The translations under genes were made by a program, and so were the position numbers. The notes under the pieces are model-generated. The model had not been told where the DNA came from, did not search any database, and saw nothing but the letters and a program-made list of their open reading frames with translations. From assembly GCA_035301345.1 (NCBI GenBank), contig DATGUM010000032.1, forward strand, positions 93,633 to 157,632: a stretch of DNA of 64,000 nucleotides, in the 5' to 3' direction. The DNA is from CALAMD01 sp035301345. Its GTDB lineage: Bacteria; Bacillota; Bacilli; Bacillales; Amphibacillaceae. This document shows, in pieces, positions 42,123 through 50,084 of the stretch (the first letter of the stretch is position 1; each line of letters starts with the position of its first letter).

Positions 42123-42680
42123 TTATACTTCCATAATTTCTTCTTCTTTACCTTTGGCTAAGTCGTCGATTTTACCAATAAACGAATCTGTTTCACTTTG
42201 CACGTTATCTTGGCTTGAACGCAGTTCGTCTTCAGTTAATTCTCCGTCTTTTTCTAGTTTACGTAAGTCATCGATAGCATCACGGCGAATATTTCTAACT
42301 TGTACTTTCGACTCCTCAGTAAACTTACCAACAACTTTCACGAGTTCTTTTCTTCTTTCTTCTGTTAAAGCTGGAATGCTAATTCGAATAAGGTCTCCAT
42401 CATTTGATGGCATAAGACCTAAGTCAGCTTTCTGAATAGCTCTTTCAATATCTGGAAGTGCTGTTTTATCATAAGGCGTTATAACGATTAATCGAGCTTC
42501 AGGTGCAGCTATTTGCGCTAATTGGTTCAGAGGTGTACTTGCACCGTAATAATCAACAAAAACAGCATCTAAAATACTAGGATTTGCACGACCTGCTCTA
42601 ACTGTCGCTAAGTTTCTAGAAAATGCTTGAGTAGCTAACTCCATTTTTTCCTGCATTTGTTTGATTGTTTCGTTTGCCAT
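42123..42680 (-). CDS. frr: ribosome recycling factor
   Basis: Splits post-termination ribosomes together with EF-G. 185 aa, standard length, with the family elements LATVRAGRANPSILD, ITPYDKTALPDIERAIQKADLGL and RIPALTEERRKELVK-like (here RISIPALTEERRKELVKVV). The ribosome site (GGGGAGA) overlaps the pyrH stop; the gap is 2 bases. A tandem pair of terminators follows. Confidence 0.98.
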   Translation of the reverse strand: MANETIKQMQEKMELATQAFSRNLATVRAGRANPSILDAVFVDYYGASTPLNQLAQIAAPEARLIVITPYDKTALPDIERAIQKADLGLMPSNDGDLIRISIPALTEERRKELVKVVGKFTEESKVQVRNIRRDAIDDLRKLEKDGELTEDELRSSQDNVQSETDSFIGKIDDLAKGKEEEIMEV

Positions 42681-42682
42681 CT

Positions 42683-43405
42683 TTATCTCCCCTTAACTAT
42701 CGTTCCTATTGTATCTCCTTGAATCACTCGTTTAATATTACCTTCCTCTGTCACGGAAAATACTATGAGAGGAATATTGTTCTCCATACATAATGTAGAT
42801 GCCGTAGAATCCATCACGCCTAAATCTTTATTTAATACATCCATATAAGATAAACGTTCAAATTTCTCTGCATTTTTATCTAATTTAGGGTCAGCTGAGT
42901 AGACACCATCTACATTATTTTTAGCCATTAATATAACGTCAGCTTCTATTTCTGCCGCTCGTAAGGCAGCAGTTGTATCCGTAGAAAAGTAAGGGTTTCC
43001 TGTACCAGCTGCAAAGATAACGACACGTTTTTTCTCTAAATGACGAATCGCTTTTCTTCTAATATATGGTTCAGCAACTTGTCTCATTTCAATTGACGTT
43101 TGAACACGCGTTTGAATGCCTATCATTTCCAAGCTATCTTGTAACGCTAATGAATTCATAACAGTTGCAAGCATTCCCATATAATCTGCAGTTGCACGAT
43201 CCATTCCCATTTCGCTTCCTACTTGTCCGCGCCAAATGTTTCCACCGCCAACTACAACAGCTACTTCTACATCTAATTCTACAATACTTTTTACTTGTTC
43301 AGCAATTGATTGAATAATTGCAGGCTCAAGACCGAATCCTTGGTCACCACTTAAGGCTTCGCCACTCAGTTTTAAAACGACTCTTTTATAGCGTGCTGTT
43401 GTCAT
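42683..43405 (-). CDS. pyrH: UMP kinase
   Basis: Bacterial UMP kinase of the amino acid kinase fold, 240 aa, allosterically controlled by GTP and UTP. Motifs: VVLKLSGEALSG (about 6-17), VVVGGGNIWRG (about 50-60), and FAAGTGNPYFSTDTTAALRA (about 130-150). ATG 43405 follows GGAGG by 5 bases; an ATG four codons upstream is inside the ribosome region. Separated from tsf by a terminator but tightly joined to frr. Confidence 0.97.
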   Translation of the reverse strand: MTTARYKRVVLKLSGEALSGDQGFGLEPAIIQSIAEQVKSIVELDVEVAVVVGGGNIWRGQVGSEMGMDRATADYMGMLATVMNSLALQDSLEMIGIQTRVQTSIEMRQVAEPYIRRKAIRHLEKKRVVIFAAGTGNPYFSTDTTAALRAAEIEADVILMAKNNVDGVYSADPKLDKNAEKFERLSYMDVLNKDLGVMDSTASTLCMENNIPLIVFSVTEEGNIKRVIQGDTIGTIVKGR

Positions 43406-43443
43406 ATTAACCTCCATTAAAAGCTTTTACATTAGTATTTAAC

Positions 43444-43473
43444 AAAGAAAGGGGAAGTAAACTCCCCCTTTCG
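43444..43473 (-). terminator. tsf terminator
   Basis: Minus strand GAAAGGGGGAG and CTTCCCCTTTC form a stem of about 10 bp around TTTA with one bulge, then TTTG. The T-run is short. Confidence 0.75.
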
Positions 43474-43499
43474 ATATATTTAGTCCTTACATATGAAAA

Positions 43500-44384
43500 T
43501 TACTGTTTCATTTGACTTTTAACTTCTTCAGCAAAGTCTTCTTCTCTTTTTTCCATTCCTTCGCCTACTTCATAACGTACGAATGTTTTAATTGTTGCAT
43601 TGTTTTCTTTAACAAATTTTTCTACTTTAACGTCTGGGTCTTTTACAAAGCTTTGCTCAAGTAAGCAAATATCTTCGAAGAATTTACCTAAACGACCTTC
43701 AACCATTTTCTCAACGATGTTTTCAGGTTTTCCTTCGTTTAATGCTTGTTCTTTAAGAACTGCTCTTTCACGGTTTACTTCATCTTCTGCCACGTCATCA
43801 CGTGAAATGTACGTTGGGTTAACTGCCGCAACGTGCATTGCTACATCTTTAGCAACTTCTGCATCTGTTGTACCTTCTAATAAAGCTAGAACACCAATTC
43901 TTCCGCCCATATGTGAATATGCTCCGAATGAATCGTTGTCTGTTTTTGTTAACAATTCAAAACGACGTAATGAGATTTTTTCTCCAATTGTTGCGATTGC
44001 AGTGTTAATACTTTCTTCAACAGTTTCACTGCCACCATGTAATGTTTGGCTTAACATTTCATCTAAGTTTGCAGGTTCTTCTTGAACGACATGGTTTGCT
44101 AAGTCAACTAATAATTGTTTGAATTGTTCGTTCTTAGTAACGAAGTCCGTTTCACAGTTCACTTCAATAAGAGCTGCTTTATTTCCATCTTCTTTAATGA
44201 AAGTAGCTCCTTCAGCTGCAATACGATCAGCTTTCTTAGCTGCTTGTGCCGCACCTGATTTACGTAAGAAATCAATTGCATCTTCAATATTTCCATTTGT
44301 TTCTTCAAGAGCTTTTTTACAATCCATCATTCCTGCTCCTGTTTTTTCACGAAGTTCCTTAACCATTTTTGCTGTAATTGCCAT
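43500..44384 (-). CDS. tsf: translation elongation factor Ts
   Basis: Nucleotide exchange factor for EF-Tu. N-terminal UBA-like domain MVKELREKTGAGMMDCKKAL and core segments EVNCETDFVTKNEQF and HVAAVNPTYISRDDV are clear. 294 aa, normal for Bacillus. AGGAGG is 7 bases before ATG. It lies between rpsB and pyrH with terminators on both sides, so levels can be set independently of the flanking genes. Confidence 0.98.
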   Translation of the reverse strand: MAITAKMVKELREKTGAGMMDCKKALEETNGNIEDAIDFLRKSGAAQAAKKADRIAAEGATFIKEDGNKAALIEVNCETDFVTKNEQFKQLLVDLANHVVQEEPANLDEMLSQTLHGGSETVEESINTAIATIGEKISLRRFELLTKTDNDSFGAYSHMGGRIGVLALLEGTTDAEVAKDVAMHVAAVNPTYISRDDVAEDEVNRERAVLKEQALNEGKPENIVEKMVEGRLGKFFEDICLLEQSFVKDPDVKVEKFVKENNATIKTFVRYEVGEGMEKREEDFAEEVKSQMKQ

Positions 44385-44433
44385 TATAAATCCTCCTAAA
44401 TTATATTAACAAAACACATTTATAAACTTTCTT

Positions 44434-44472
44434 TAAAAAAGGTGATAAAAGGTTTTGTTCCCCTTATCACCA
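44434..44472 (-). terminator. rpsB terminator / attenuator before tsf
   Basis: GGTGATAA (44441-44448) and TTATCACC (44464-44471) form a perfect 8-bp stem, extended by wobble pairs inside, with TTTTTT following on the minus strand. It lies between rpsB and tsf, so it may reduce rather than abolish transcription of tsf. Confidence 0.85.
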
Positions 44473-44487
44473 ATCTTTCATTCGATA

Positions 44488-45258
44488 TTACTCAGCTTCT
44501 TCAGTTGCTGCTACTTCTTCAGTTTCAGTAGCTTCTTCTGTACTTTCAGCTACAGCTTCTTCTTCAGCAGTTTCTTCTCCCTGCTTACCTTCGATAACTG
44601 CATCTGCCATTTTTGAAGTTAAAAGTCTTACGGCACGAATTGCGTCATCGTTTGCCGGAATCACATAATCGATTTCATCCGGGTCACAGTTCGTATCTAC
44701 CATTCCGATAATTGGAATGTTTAACTTACGTGCTTCTGCAATAGCAATTCTTTCTTTTCTCGGGTCAACGACAAAAATTGCGTCTGGCAATTTGTTCATT
44801 TCTTTAATTCCACCGAGGAACTTAACTAATTTATCTTTTTCTTTTAATAAATCAACAACTTCTTTTTTCGGAAGTACATCGAATGTACCGTCTGTTTCCA
44901 TCTTTTCAATATCTTTAAGACGGCTGATACGCTTACGAATTGTTTTAAAGTTTGTTAATGTTCCACCTAACCAACGTTGGTTAACGAAGAACATTCCTGC
45001 ACGAGTTGCCTCTTCTTGAACAGAGTCTTGTGCTTGTTTTTTCGTTCCTACGAATAAAACATTTCCTCCGTTTGCTGCAACATCTCTAACAAAGTTGTAA
45101 GCAGTGTGTACCTTCTTCACTGTTTTCTGTAAGTCGATAATGTAAATCCCGTTTCTTTCTGTGAAAATATACCTTTTCATCTTTGGGTTCCATCGACGTG
45201 TTTGATGTCCAAAATGAACACCAGCTTCTAGCAATTGCTTCATTGAAATAACTGACAT
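44488..45258 (-). CDS. rpsB: 30S ribosomal protein S2
   Basis: 256 aa. Family signatures VISMKQLLEAGVHFGHQTRRWNPKM at the N-terminus and PDAIFVVDPRKERIAIAEARKLNIPIIGMVDTNCDPDEIDYVIPANDDAIRA in the middle are intact. The C-terminus is a Glu/Ala-rich acidic tail, as in other Bacilli. AGGAGG is 8 bases before ATG. Its own promoter and a structured leader precede it, separate from the fla/che transcript. Confidence 0.98.
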   Translation of the reverse strand: MSVISMKQLLEAGVHFGHQTRRWNPKMKRYIFTERNGIYIIDLQKTVKKVHTAYNFVRDVAANGGNVLFVGTKKQAQDSVQEEATRAGMFFVNQRWLGGTLTNFKTIRKRISRLKDIEKMETDGTFDVLPKKEVVDLLKEKDKLVKFLGGIKEMNKLPDAIFVVDPRKERIAIAEARKLNIPIIGMVDTNCDPDEIDYVIPANDDAIRAVRLLTSKMADAVIEGKQGEETAEEEAVAESTEEATETEEVAATEEAE

Positions 45259-45289
45259 GTTTTTTTCCTCCTATTTGGTTTTACCCTCC

Positions 45290-45356
45290 GTTTCAGATCA
45301 TATTTGCATATGAACTACTATTTCTAGTAGCACCACATAAACAAATCACTGAACGT
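45290..45356 (-). promoter_or_regulatory. candidate S2 autoregulatory leader of rpsB
   Basis: A closing stem between 45290-45296 (GTTTCAG) and 45349-45354 (CTGAAC) encloses two perfect hairpins. One is CTACTA/TAGTAG with a GAAA loop (45315-45330) and the other CATAT/ATATG with a GCAA loop (45299-45312). Both loops are GNRA tetraloops on the transcribed strand. The arrangement immediately upstream of the ribosome site fits ribosomal-protein leader RNA. Confidence 0.65.
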
Positions 45357-45402
45357 GTGTGTTGTAAAAGCTTTTAATATTTAGCTTTTTATACCAATAG
45401 AA

Positions 45403-45431
45403 AATATACCATACAGATGATATATTTTCAA
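45403..45431 (-). promoter_or_regulatory. sigma-A promoter of rpsB
   Basis: Minus strand TTGAAA (45431-45426), 17 bases, TATATT (45408-45403). The region also forms an inverted repeat GAAAATATA...TATATTTTC (45400-45429), so the same DNA may act as a swrB terminator. Confidence 0.75.
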
Positions 45432-45440
45432 GTAAATTGA

Positions 45441-45890
45441 TTATTTTTTATTCATTTGAATATACAGCTCTACTTCCGTCTTGCCACAATTTAGTGTGCG
45501 CGCAATCTGTTCAATTGATTGACCGTCACTGTGTAATTGTAAAACTTGTGCTTGGAGTGATAAATCATACGTATCATCTTTCTTTACTTTTGTTTCCACA
45601 AACTCTGTATAGGTAGGGGACGTTTCATCGCTTTTTTCGTCTATGTTTTCTATCGCTTCCTTATCTTTCATTAGCGACGTGTGATTAGTCATTCGTTTAT
45701 TTTGCTCGCTTTCTACTTGCTGTAATAAGCGACTGTTTTCATGTTTTATTTCTTTTAAATATTCTTCTAATAATAAAGCTACTTCTTCAGCATTAGACTG
45801 CTTTTTCTGGATGTTACTATACATAATAAACCCCGTTAAGATAACGATAAGATGAATAATAAAACTTATCACAATTAAAAATATGACCAT
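45441..45890 (-). CDS. swrB: SwrB, flagellar secretion activator
   Basis: 149 aa: one N-terminal membrane helix (residues 1-23), a charged coiled coil (about 28-65), a linker, and a C-terminal helix-turn-helix-like segment (LQLHSDGQSIEQIARTLNCGKTEVELYI). B. subtilis SwrB activates the FliPQR export gate and lies downstream of sigD, as here. The start is ATG 45890, nine bases after GAAGGG; a longer frame from 45923 would overlap the preceding gene. Last gene of the fla/che cluster. Confidence 0.85.
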   Translation of the reverse strand: MVIFLIVISFIIHLIVILTGFIMYSNIQKKQSNAEEVALLLEEYLKEIKHENSRLLQQVESEQNKRMTNHTSLMKDKEAIENIDEKSDETSPTYTEFVETKVKKDDTYDLSLQAQVLQLHSDGQSIEQIARTLNCGKTEVELYIQMNKK

Positions 45891-45906
45891 GAAAAGATTC
45901 CCTTCT

Positions 45907-46209
45907 CTACCCATTAAAATCAAATTTACTACCTAAGTACGGATGCCTCATTTGTTGCTCACTTTTTCGCTTCTTATTTAGCGAAGCATTTTCTTGCACT
46001 AATTCTTTTGCATCGTCTTTTCTTACGGCAGACTTTTCGGATCGCTCTGATTCCTTTACTTGTTTTCTCTTTAAACGTTCTTCTCTCAATTGGCTTGTAG
46101 CTAAAGCCTCTTGTAATCGTTGATTATTTTTTGACAGTTCATCTTGGATTTTGCCTAATTCTTGCGTCTGTGGCAATGCTACTTGTAACTCAACTGCTTT
46201 CCAGCTCAA
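45907..46209 (-). CDS. small charged protein of unknown function
   Basis: About 100 aa, not recognised as a named family. Composition: a short N-terminal amphipathic stretch (AVELQVALPQTQELGKIQ), a helical region rich in Gln, Arg, Lys and Glu that looks like a coiled coil (25-85), and a conserved-looking end RHPYLGSKFDFNG. No signal peptide or membrane helix. The best start is TTG 46209, nine bases after a GGAG; ATG 46224 has no ribosome site. Either start overlaps the FapA-family gene (20 bases from the TTG). Conservation among Bacillaceae beside the FapA gene would support a joint role. Confidence 0.7.
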   Translation of the reverse strand: MSWKAVELQVALPQTQELGKIQDELSKNNQRLQEALATSQLREERLKRKQVKESERSEKSAVRKDDAKELVQENASLNKKRKSEQQMRHPYLGSKFDFNG

Positions 46210-47590
46210 AGTAATCAGCTCCATTATGAAGTTCTTTTAATGCCCGTATTTTTATTTCGTTATGGTCGAGCACGACGCTAACTTCATGATGTACCTGGTT
46301 TATCTTCTGTTTATAGCGACCGAATTGAACGATAACATTTGAAAACAAAGTGCCTTTTACAAAAATTTGTTGTTTCACGTCTCGTTGCAACTCTTTTTGT
46401 AATTGTACGATTTTACTTTCAACTATTTTTAAATCATTCACTGTTTTCTCTTTTGAGTTACGTTGTTTTAACAACATTATTCGTGCTTGTAAGTCGTTTT
46501 TATTTTTTTCTAAGTTCTCACCGACAAGCTCCAACTGTTTTAACGTATGTTCAAGCGCTTTCTTTTCATCTAAAAGTTGTTGTTCGTCACTTGCTGTATC
46601 TTTATGTTTGAAAAAGATTATCGTTTCTGTACTTAGTCGATTACCGAAATCTTTCGCTTGCACTAATTCGCCAATTGTTAGTCGACCTCCGATAATATTC
46701 CCTCTTAAACAATACACGCTACCATGTACATCCATTATACTATGAACGATGGAATTTTCTACATATAAATTATTCCCTGCCAATACTTTTCCTTGATTCA
46801 TGTAACCGAGAAAAACATTAGCTTTAGCTGATACCTTTCCTTTATTCATACCAGAAAATCCTTCTGAGACGAAAACAGAGCCTCCTGCTTCGACAGTTGC
46901 TGCTTCAACGATACCAAAAATTTTTATATCTCCTACTGCAGAAATATCACAATTCGTCGTCACATCTCCATGAATGATGAGTGATCCTTCAACATGTAAA
47001 CGTCGCTTTATTTTTAATTCTTCAGATGTAATTTCTTCAAGCGTCTGAACATCAATTAAGTTTTCTTGGATAGAAATTTCTCCATCGATTCCTGCATAAT
47101 ATGCTTTTTCAGCGTCAACAAAGTGAACATTAGAACCTGGTAGTGGTCCAACGTTTTTACCTACAGATGCACGTATAACTTTTTGAGTCACAGTCGATCC
47201 ATCTTTACCAGCAATCGGTTCTGAAATTGTAGCAATTTTATCCCCTTTGTTTACTTTCAAAATTTCCATCAATTCTTTAAATTGAGCGACCTTTCTTCCT
47301 CTTGACAATACGTGCCCATGCACATGAAAGGTGATTGAGCCATCGATACCATGTACTGGTAACGTACCTTTAGCCACTTGGATCGGGAATTTATCTTCAG
47401 ACGTAGCATTAGCTACTTCAGTAACTGCTTCTGAAATAATCCCGTAACTCACTTTATAACTATTTATTAATCGAATAATATCTACTTGATCAAATGGCCC
47501 ATTATGTTCACTAAAATAATTCGTACAGTGAATGTAAGCACTCATATCGTCATCCGAAATCGTAATATAGAAGTATTTATTAATTTTCAT
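46190..47590 (-). CDS. FapA-family protein (DUF342)
   Basis: 466 aa, DUF342/FapA family, function unknown. The N-terminal region (1-120) carries the family's SITFHVHG-like part. The central repeats (about 175-310) are a right-handed parallel beta-helix, seen as recurring V-x-G-S/D-V/I units (GSLIIHGDVTT, GDIKIFG, GSVFVSEG, GNLYVENS). A coiled coil (about 335-410) precedes the C-terminal end. A beta-helix next to a coiled coil suggests a scaffold or polymer-binding role. It lies between sigD and swrB. ATG 47590 follows GGAGGAG. Confidence 0.85.
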   Translation of the reverse strand: MKINKYFYITISDDDMSAYIHCTNYFSEHNGPFDQVDIIRLINSYKVSYGIISEAVTEVANATSEDKFPIQVAKGTLPVHGIDGSITFHVHGHVLSRGRKVAQFKELMEILKVNKGDKIATISEPIAGKDGSTVTQKVIRASVGKNVGPLPGSNVHFVDAEKAYYAGIDGEISIQENLIDVQTLEEITSEELKIKRRLHVEGSLIIHGDVTTNCDISAVGDIKIFGIVEAATVEAGGSVFVSEGFSGMNKGKVSAKANVFLGYMNQGKVLAGNNLYVENSIVHSIMDVHGSVYCLRGNIIGGRLTIGELVQAKDFGNRLSTETIIFFKHKDTASDEQQLLDEKKALEHTLKQLELVGENLEKNKNDLQARIMLLKQRNSKEKTVNDLKIVESKIVQLQKELQRDVKQQIFVKGTLFSNVIVQFGRYKQKINQVHHEVSVVLDHNEIKIRALKELHNGADYFELESS

Positions 47591-47619
47591 CTATCGACTC
47601 CTCCATTTCATTACTCATT

Positions 47620-48405
47620 TCAGACATTTGATCGTTCTTGGATTTTTTGTAAGGACTTTCTTAATTTATAAATGGATTGTTTATGAATTTGCGAAACGCG
47701 TGAAGTTGTTATGTCAAGAACTTCCCCTATTTCTGTCATCGTTAATTCTTTATCATAAAACAGACTAATAACTAGTTGTTCATTTTTATTCAATTGTTTA
47801 ATACAATCAATAAGTTCAAGTTTCGTCTCTTTATCATAGACATTCTCATCAGGTAATAGAGCATCGTCATCAGCAATTAAATAGCCAATTCCTTCGTTGT
47901 AATCATCAGTTCCACCGCCGGGTTTTTGTTCAATCGATAACACATTCGCAAATAACGTGTCTTGAATAATCGTTTCAACTTCTTCTTTTGTTAACTTTAA
48001 TTCCTCGGCTAATTCTTTTGACGTTGGTGGCCGGTGTAGTTTCTGCTCTAAAAGTTGAGTTGCCTCATTAACCGTTTTCGCTTTTTCACGCATCGTTCTC
48101 GGCAACCAGTCTTCTTTTCTAAGTCCGTCAACGATTGAACCGTGAACGCGAAATGATGCATACGTATCAAACTTCAAATTCCTTTCGGGTTCAAATTTGT
48201 TTATCGCATCTAAAAGACCCATTAAAGCAAAGCTATTTAAGTCTTCTCTACTAACACTACGAGGGACGGAGTAGGCAAATCTATCTACGTGATAGTCAAC
48301 CAAATACATGTAATGTTCAACAATAACATTACCCGCTACCTCATCTTTTTCATCAATCCATTTTTTCCATATATTGGAATTTAGAGGAGAATTGTGAGTA
48401 ACTAT
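47620..48405 (-). CDS. sigD: RNA polymerase sigma factor SigD/FliA (ATA start proposed)
   Basis: Motility sigma factor. Region 2 (DLNSFALMGLLDAINKFEPERNLKFDTYASFRVHGSIVDGLRKEDWLPR), region 3 and region 4 (VISLFYDKELTMTEIGEVLDITTSRVSQIH) are complete. The first ATG (48309) would remove a conserved part. The same open frame continues 32 codons upstream and encodes IWKKWI, AGNVIVEHYMYLVDYHVDR, matching B. subtilis SigD WTRWKEW and YMPLVTYHVGR. No ATG, GTG or TTG occurs in that extension. ATA at 48405, nine bases after GAGGGGG, is the only well-placed initiator and gives 261 aa (B. subtilis 254). A substitution or sequence error in the start codon is the alternative. Confidence 0.85.
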   Translation of the reverse strand: MVTHNSPLNSNIWKKWIDEKDEVAGNVIVEHYMYLVDYHVDRFAYSVPRSVSREDLNSFALMGLLDAINKFEPERNLKFDTYASFRVHGSIVDGLRKEDWLPRTMREKAKTVNEATQLLEQKLHRPPTSKELAEELKLTKEEVETIIQDTLFANVLSIEQKPGGGTDDYNEGIGYLIADDDALLPDENVYDKETKLELIDCIKQLNKNEQLVISLFYDKELTMTEIGEVLDITTSRVSQIHKQSIYKLRKSLQKIQERSNV

Positions 48406-48455
48406 TTTTTGCTACCCCCTCACACTTATATTGAATATATTGTTCCTACTTACTA

Positions 48456-48953
48456 TTATATCGTTTTATCCGGTTGATTAACAGACTTTATCATTAGTTT
48501 TCCAGTTTCAGGATCAAAATCAATTGTTCGTCCAAAATTTCCTCCGACGTCTGAAGATATGATTGGAATATTTAATTGCTTAAGCGTCGTCTGAACTGCT
48601 TCAACATTTCGCGGACCGATTCGCATAATATCTAAATTGGAAGACATATTGAACATTTGTGCACCACCTGCTATTTTCGCTTCAAGCATGGCTCGCCTTC
48701 CACCAATACGTATAATTTTATTCACTAAAATGGGCAAAGCTGTATCCGCATATTTATATTCATTTATATGCTGTTGTTGTGTCGCTAAGGAGTCAGGTAA
48801 CATGATGTGTGACATGCCACCAACTTTCATGTTCAAATCATATATCACGACACCTACACACGAACCTAAACCTGATGTTCTTATCATTTGAGGAGATGAG
48901 ACGGTATTTAAGTCAGAAATGCCAACTCTTATAAGTGTTGATAATTTATTCAT
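48456..48953 (-). CDS. cheD: chemoreceptor glutamine deamidase CheD
   Basis: Deamidates receptors and, in Bacillus, forms a complex with CheC that tunes adaptation. Catalytic Cys (GLGSCVGVVIYD, about 31), His (MSHIMLPDS, about 48) and the IAGGAQMF segment are present. 165 aa. ATG 48953 overlaps the cheC stop by 8 bases and follows GAGGG; the TTG three codons earlier is less likely. sigD follows after a 50-base gap. Confidence 0.95.
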   Translation of the reverse strand: MNKLSTLIRVGISDLNTVSSPQMIRTSGLGSCVGVVIYDLNMKVGGMSHIMLPDSLATQQQHINEYKYADTALPILVNKIIRIGGRRAMLEAKIAGGAQMFNMSSNLDIMRIGPRNVEAVQTTLKQLNIPIISSDVGGNFGRTIDFDPETGKLMIKSVNQPDKTI

Positions 48954-49584
48954 TTCCCTCAATCCCTAACTTGTTAAATATTTTTGAAAATGAGTCAACA
49001 TCTGGTATTAAAAAGAAATGCCCATGAATGCCTGTATCTAATTTCATTTCATTTATTTCAGTATTAATAACGATTGCATAATCTGACACTTGCGAAACCT
49101 CGACAAGTGCAGGCGTTAAAACTGCAGCCGCCATATCGATACTTATGTGAGGGATTGAAGATTGTAAGTCGAGTTGTAAAAAATCTGCCAAAGCTGATAA
49201 ATATGAACCCGTCATAATATTACCTGCTTCTTTTAATGTTGATAGAGCAAATGCATGAACGTCGCCGTTTTCATCAAATAGATCGATTGAATCGTTACTT
49301 GTCATTTTCTTTATAAGTAATTGTGCTTTCTCAATCGTTAAAATGAAGTAAACGGTCCCTGGAGCGTCACCATGAAAGCGAAAAAACAGAGCTACAACTG
49401 TCGCGTCAGGTCCACCTAAAATATCCATCATCTGATCAAATGTAACGACATTTACAGAAGGGACATTCATATTTACTTGACGGTTGATTAATTGTGCCAT
49501 TGACGTAGCCGCATTTCCCGCACCAATATTACCTATTTCCCGTAAAACATCTAGTTGAGTTTTAGATAAGTCTTCAAATGACAT
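48946..49584 (-). CDS. cheC: CheY-P phosphatase CheC
   Basis: CheC/FliY/CheX family phosphatase, 212 aa, with both active-site motifs E-x2-N: LREIGNIGAGNAATSM near residue 17 and LKEAGNIMTGSYLSAL near 116, each followed by the conserved proline. It hydrolyses CheY-P and binds CheD. GGAAGG precedes ATG 49584. Overlaps cheD by eight bases and follows cheW by five. Confidence 0.96.
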   Translation of the reverse strand: MSFEDLSKTQLDVLREIGNIGAGNAATSMAQLINRQVNMNVPSVNVVTFDQMMDILGGPDATVVALFFRFHGDAPGTVYFILTIEKAQLLIKKMTSNDSIDLFDENGDVHAFALSTLKEAGNIMTGSYLSALADFLQLDLQSSIPHISIDMAAAVLTPALVEVSQVSDYAIVINTEINEMKLDTGIHGHFFLIPDVDSFSKIFNKLGIEGNE

Positions 49585-49589
49585 ATAAA

Positions 49590-50066
49590 TTATCCTTCCG
49601 TATTCGTATATTCACTCGGATTTTCTATTGATAGTACACGATGAAGATCAATCATAATTAATAGGCGTTTATCAATTTTAATAACACCACTAATATAATC
49701 AATATCAATTTCATCCACTACTTCCGGAGCTGGCTCAATGGAATCTTCTGATATATCTATCACATCGTTCGCTTGATCAACGATAAGCCCTACTTCCGTT
49801 TCATCTAGATGAATGATGATTATCCGTGTTGATTCATCGTAAGACTTTGTCTCTAAACCAAAGCGTGTACGTAAATCAATAACTGGGATGACGACTCCTC
49901 GTAAGTTAATAACACCTTTAACAAACTTCTCTGTTTGTGGCACACGTGTAATTGATTCTAGTCGTTCAATTGCCCCAACTTTTTCAACAGGTATCGCAAA
50001 TTCTTCATCCGCTATTTCAAAAACGATAAATTTCTTTAAATTTAAAGTGCTTTCTTCATATGGCAT
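49590..50066 (-). CDS. cheW: chemotaxis coupling protein CheW
   Basis: An SH3-like adaptor of 158 aa joining receptors to CheA. Typical elements are FEIADEEFAIPVEKVGAIERL, RVPQTEKFVKGVINLRGVVIPVIDLR and GLIVDQANDVIDI. GGGGGAG precedes ATG. Lies between cheA and cheC with short gaps, consistent with coexpression. Confidence 0.97.
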   Translation of the reverse strand: MPYEESTLNLKKFIVFEIADEEFAIPVEKVGAIERLESITRVPQTEKFVKGVINLRGVVIPVIDLRTRFGLETKSYDESTRIIIIHLDETEVGLIVDQANDVIDISEDSIEPAPEVVDEIDIDYISGVIKIDKRLLIMIDLHRVLSIENPSEYTNTEG

Positions 50067-50084
50067 GCGTACACTCTCCCCCTA

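Noticed and set aside
43600..44085. 161-codon plus-strand open frame opposite tsf
   Set aside because: Ser/Thr-rich translation typical of antisense frames, no ribosome site, and fully covered by the clear tsf gene.
46339..46745. Overlapping plus-strand open frames of 90-131 codons opposite the FapA-family gene
   Set aside because: They are shadows of an alternating charged coiled-coil gene; no ribosome site or recognisable domain.
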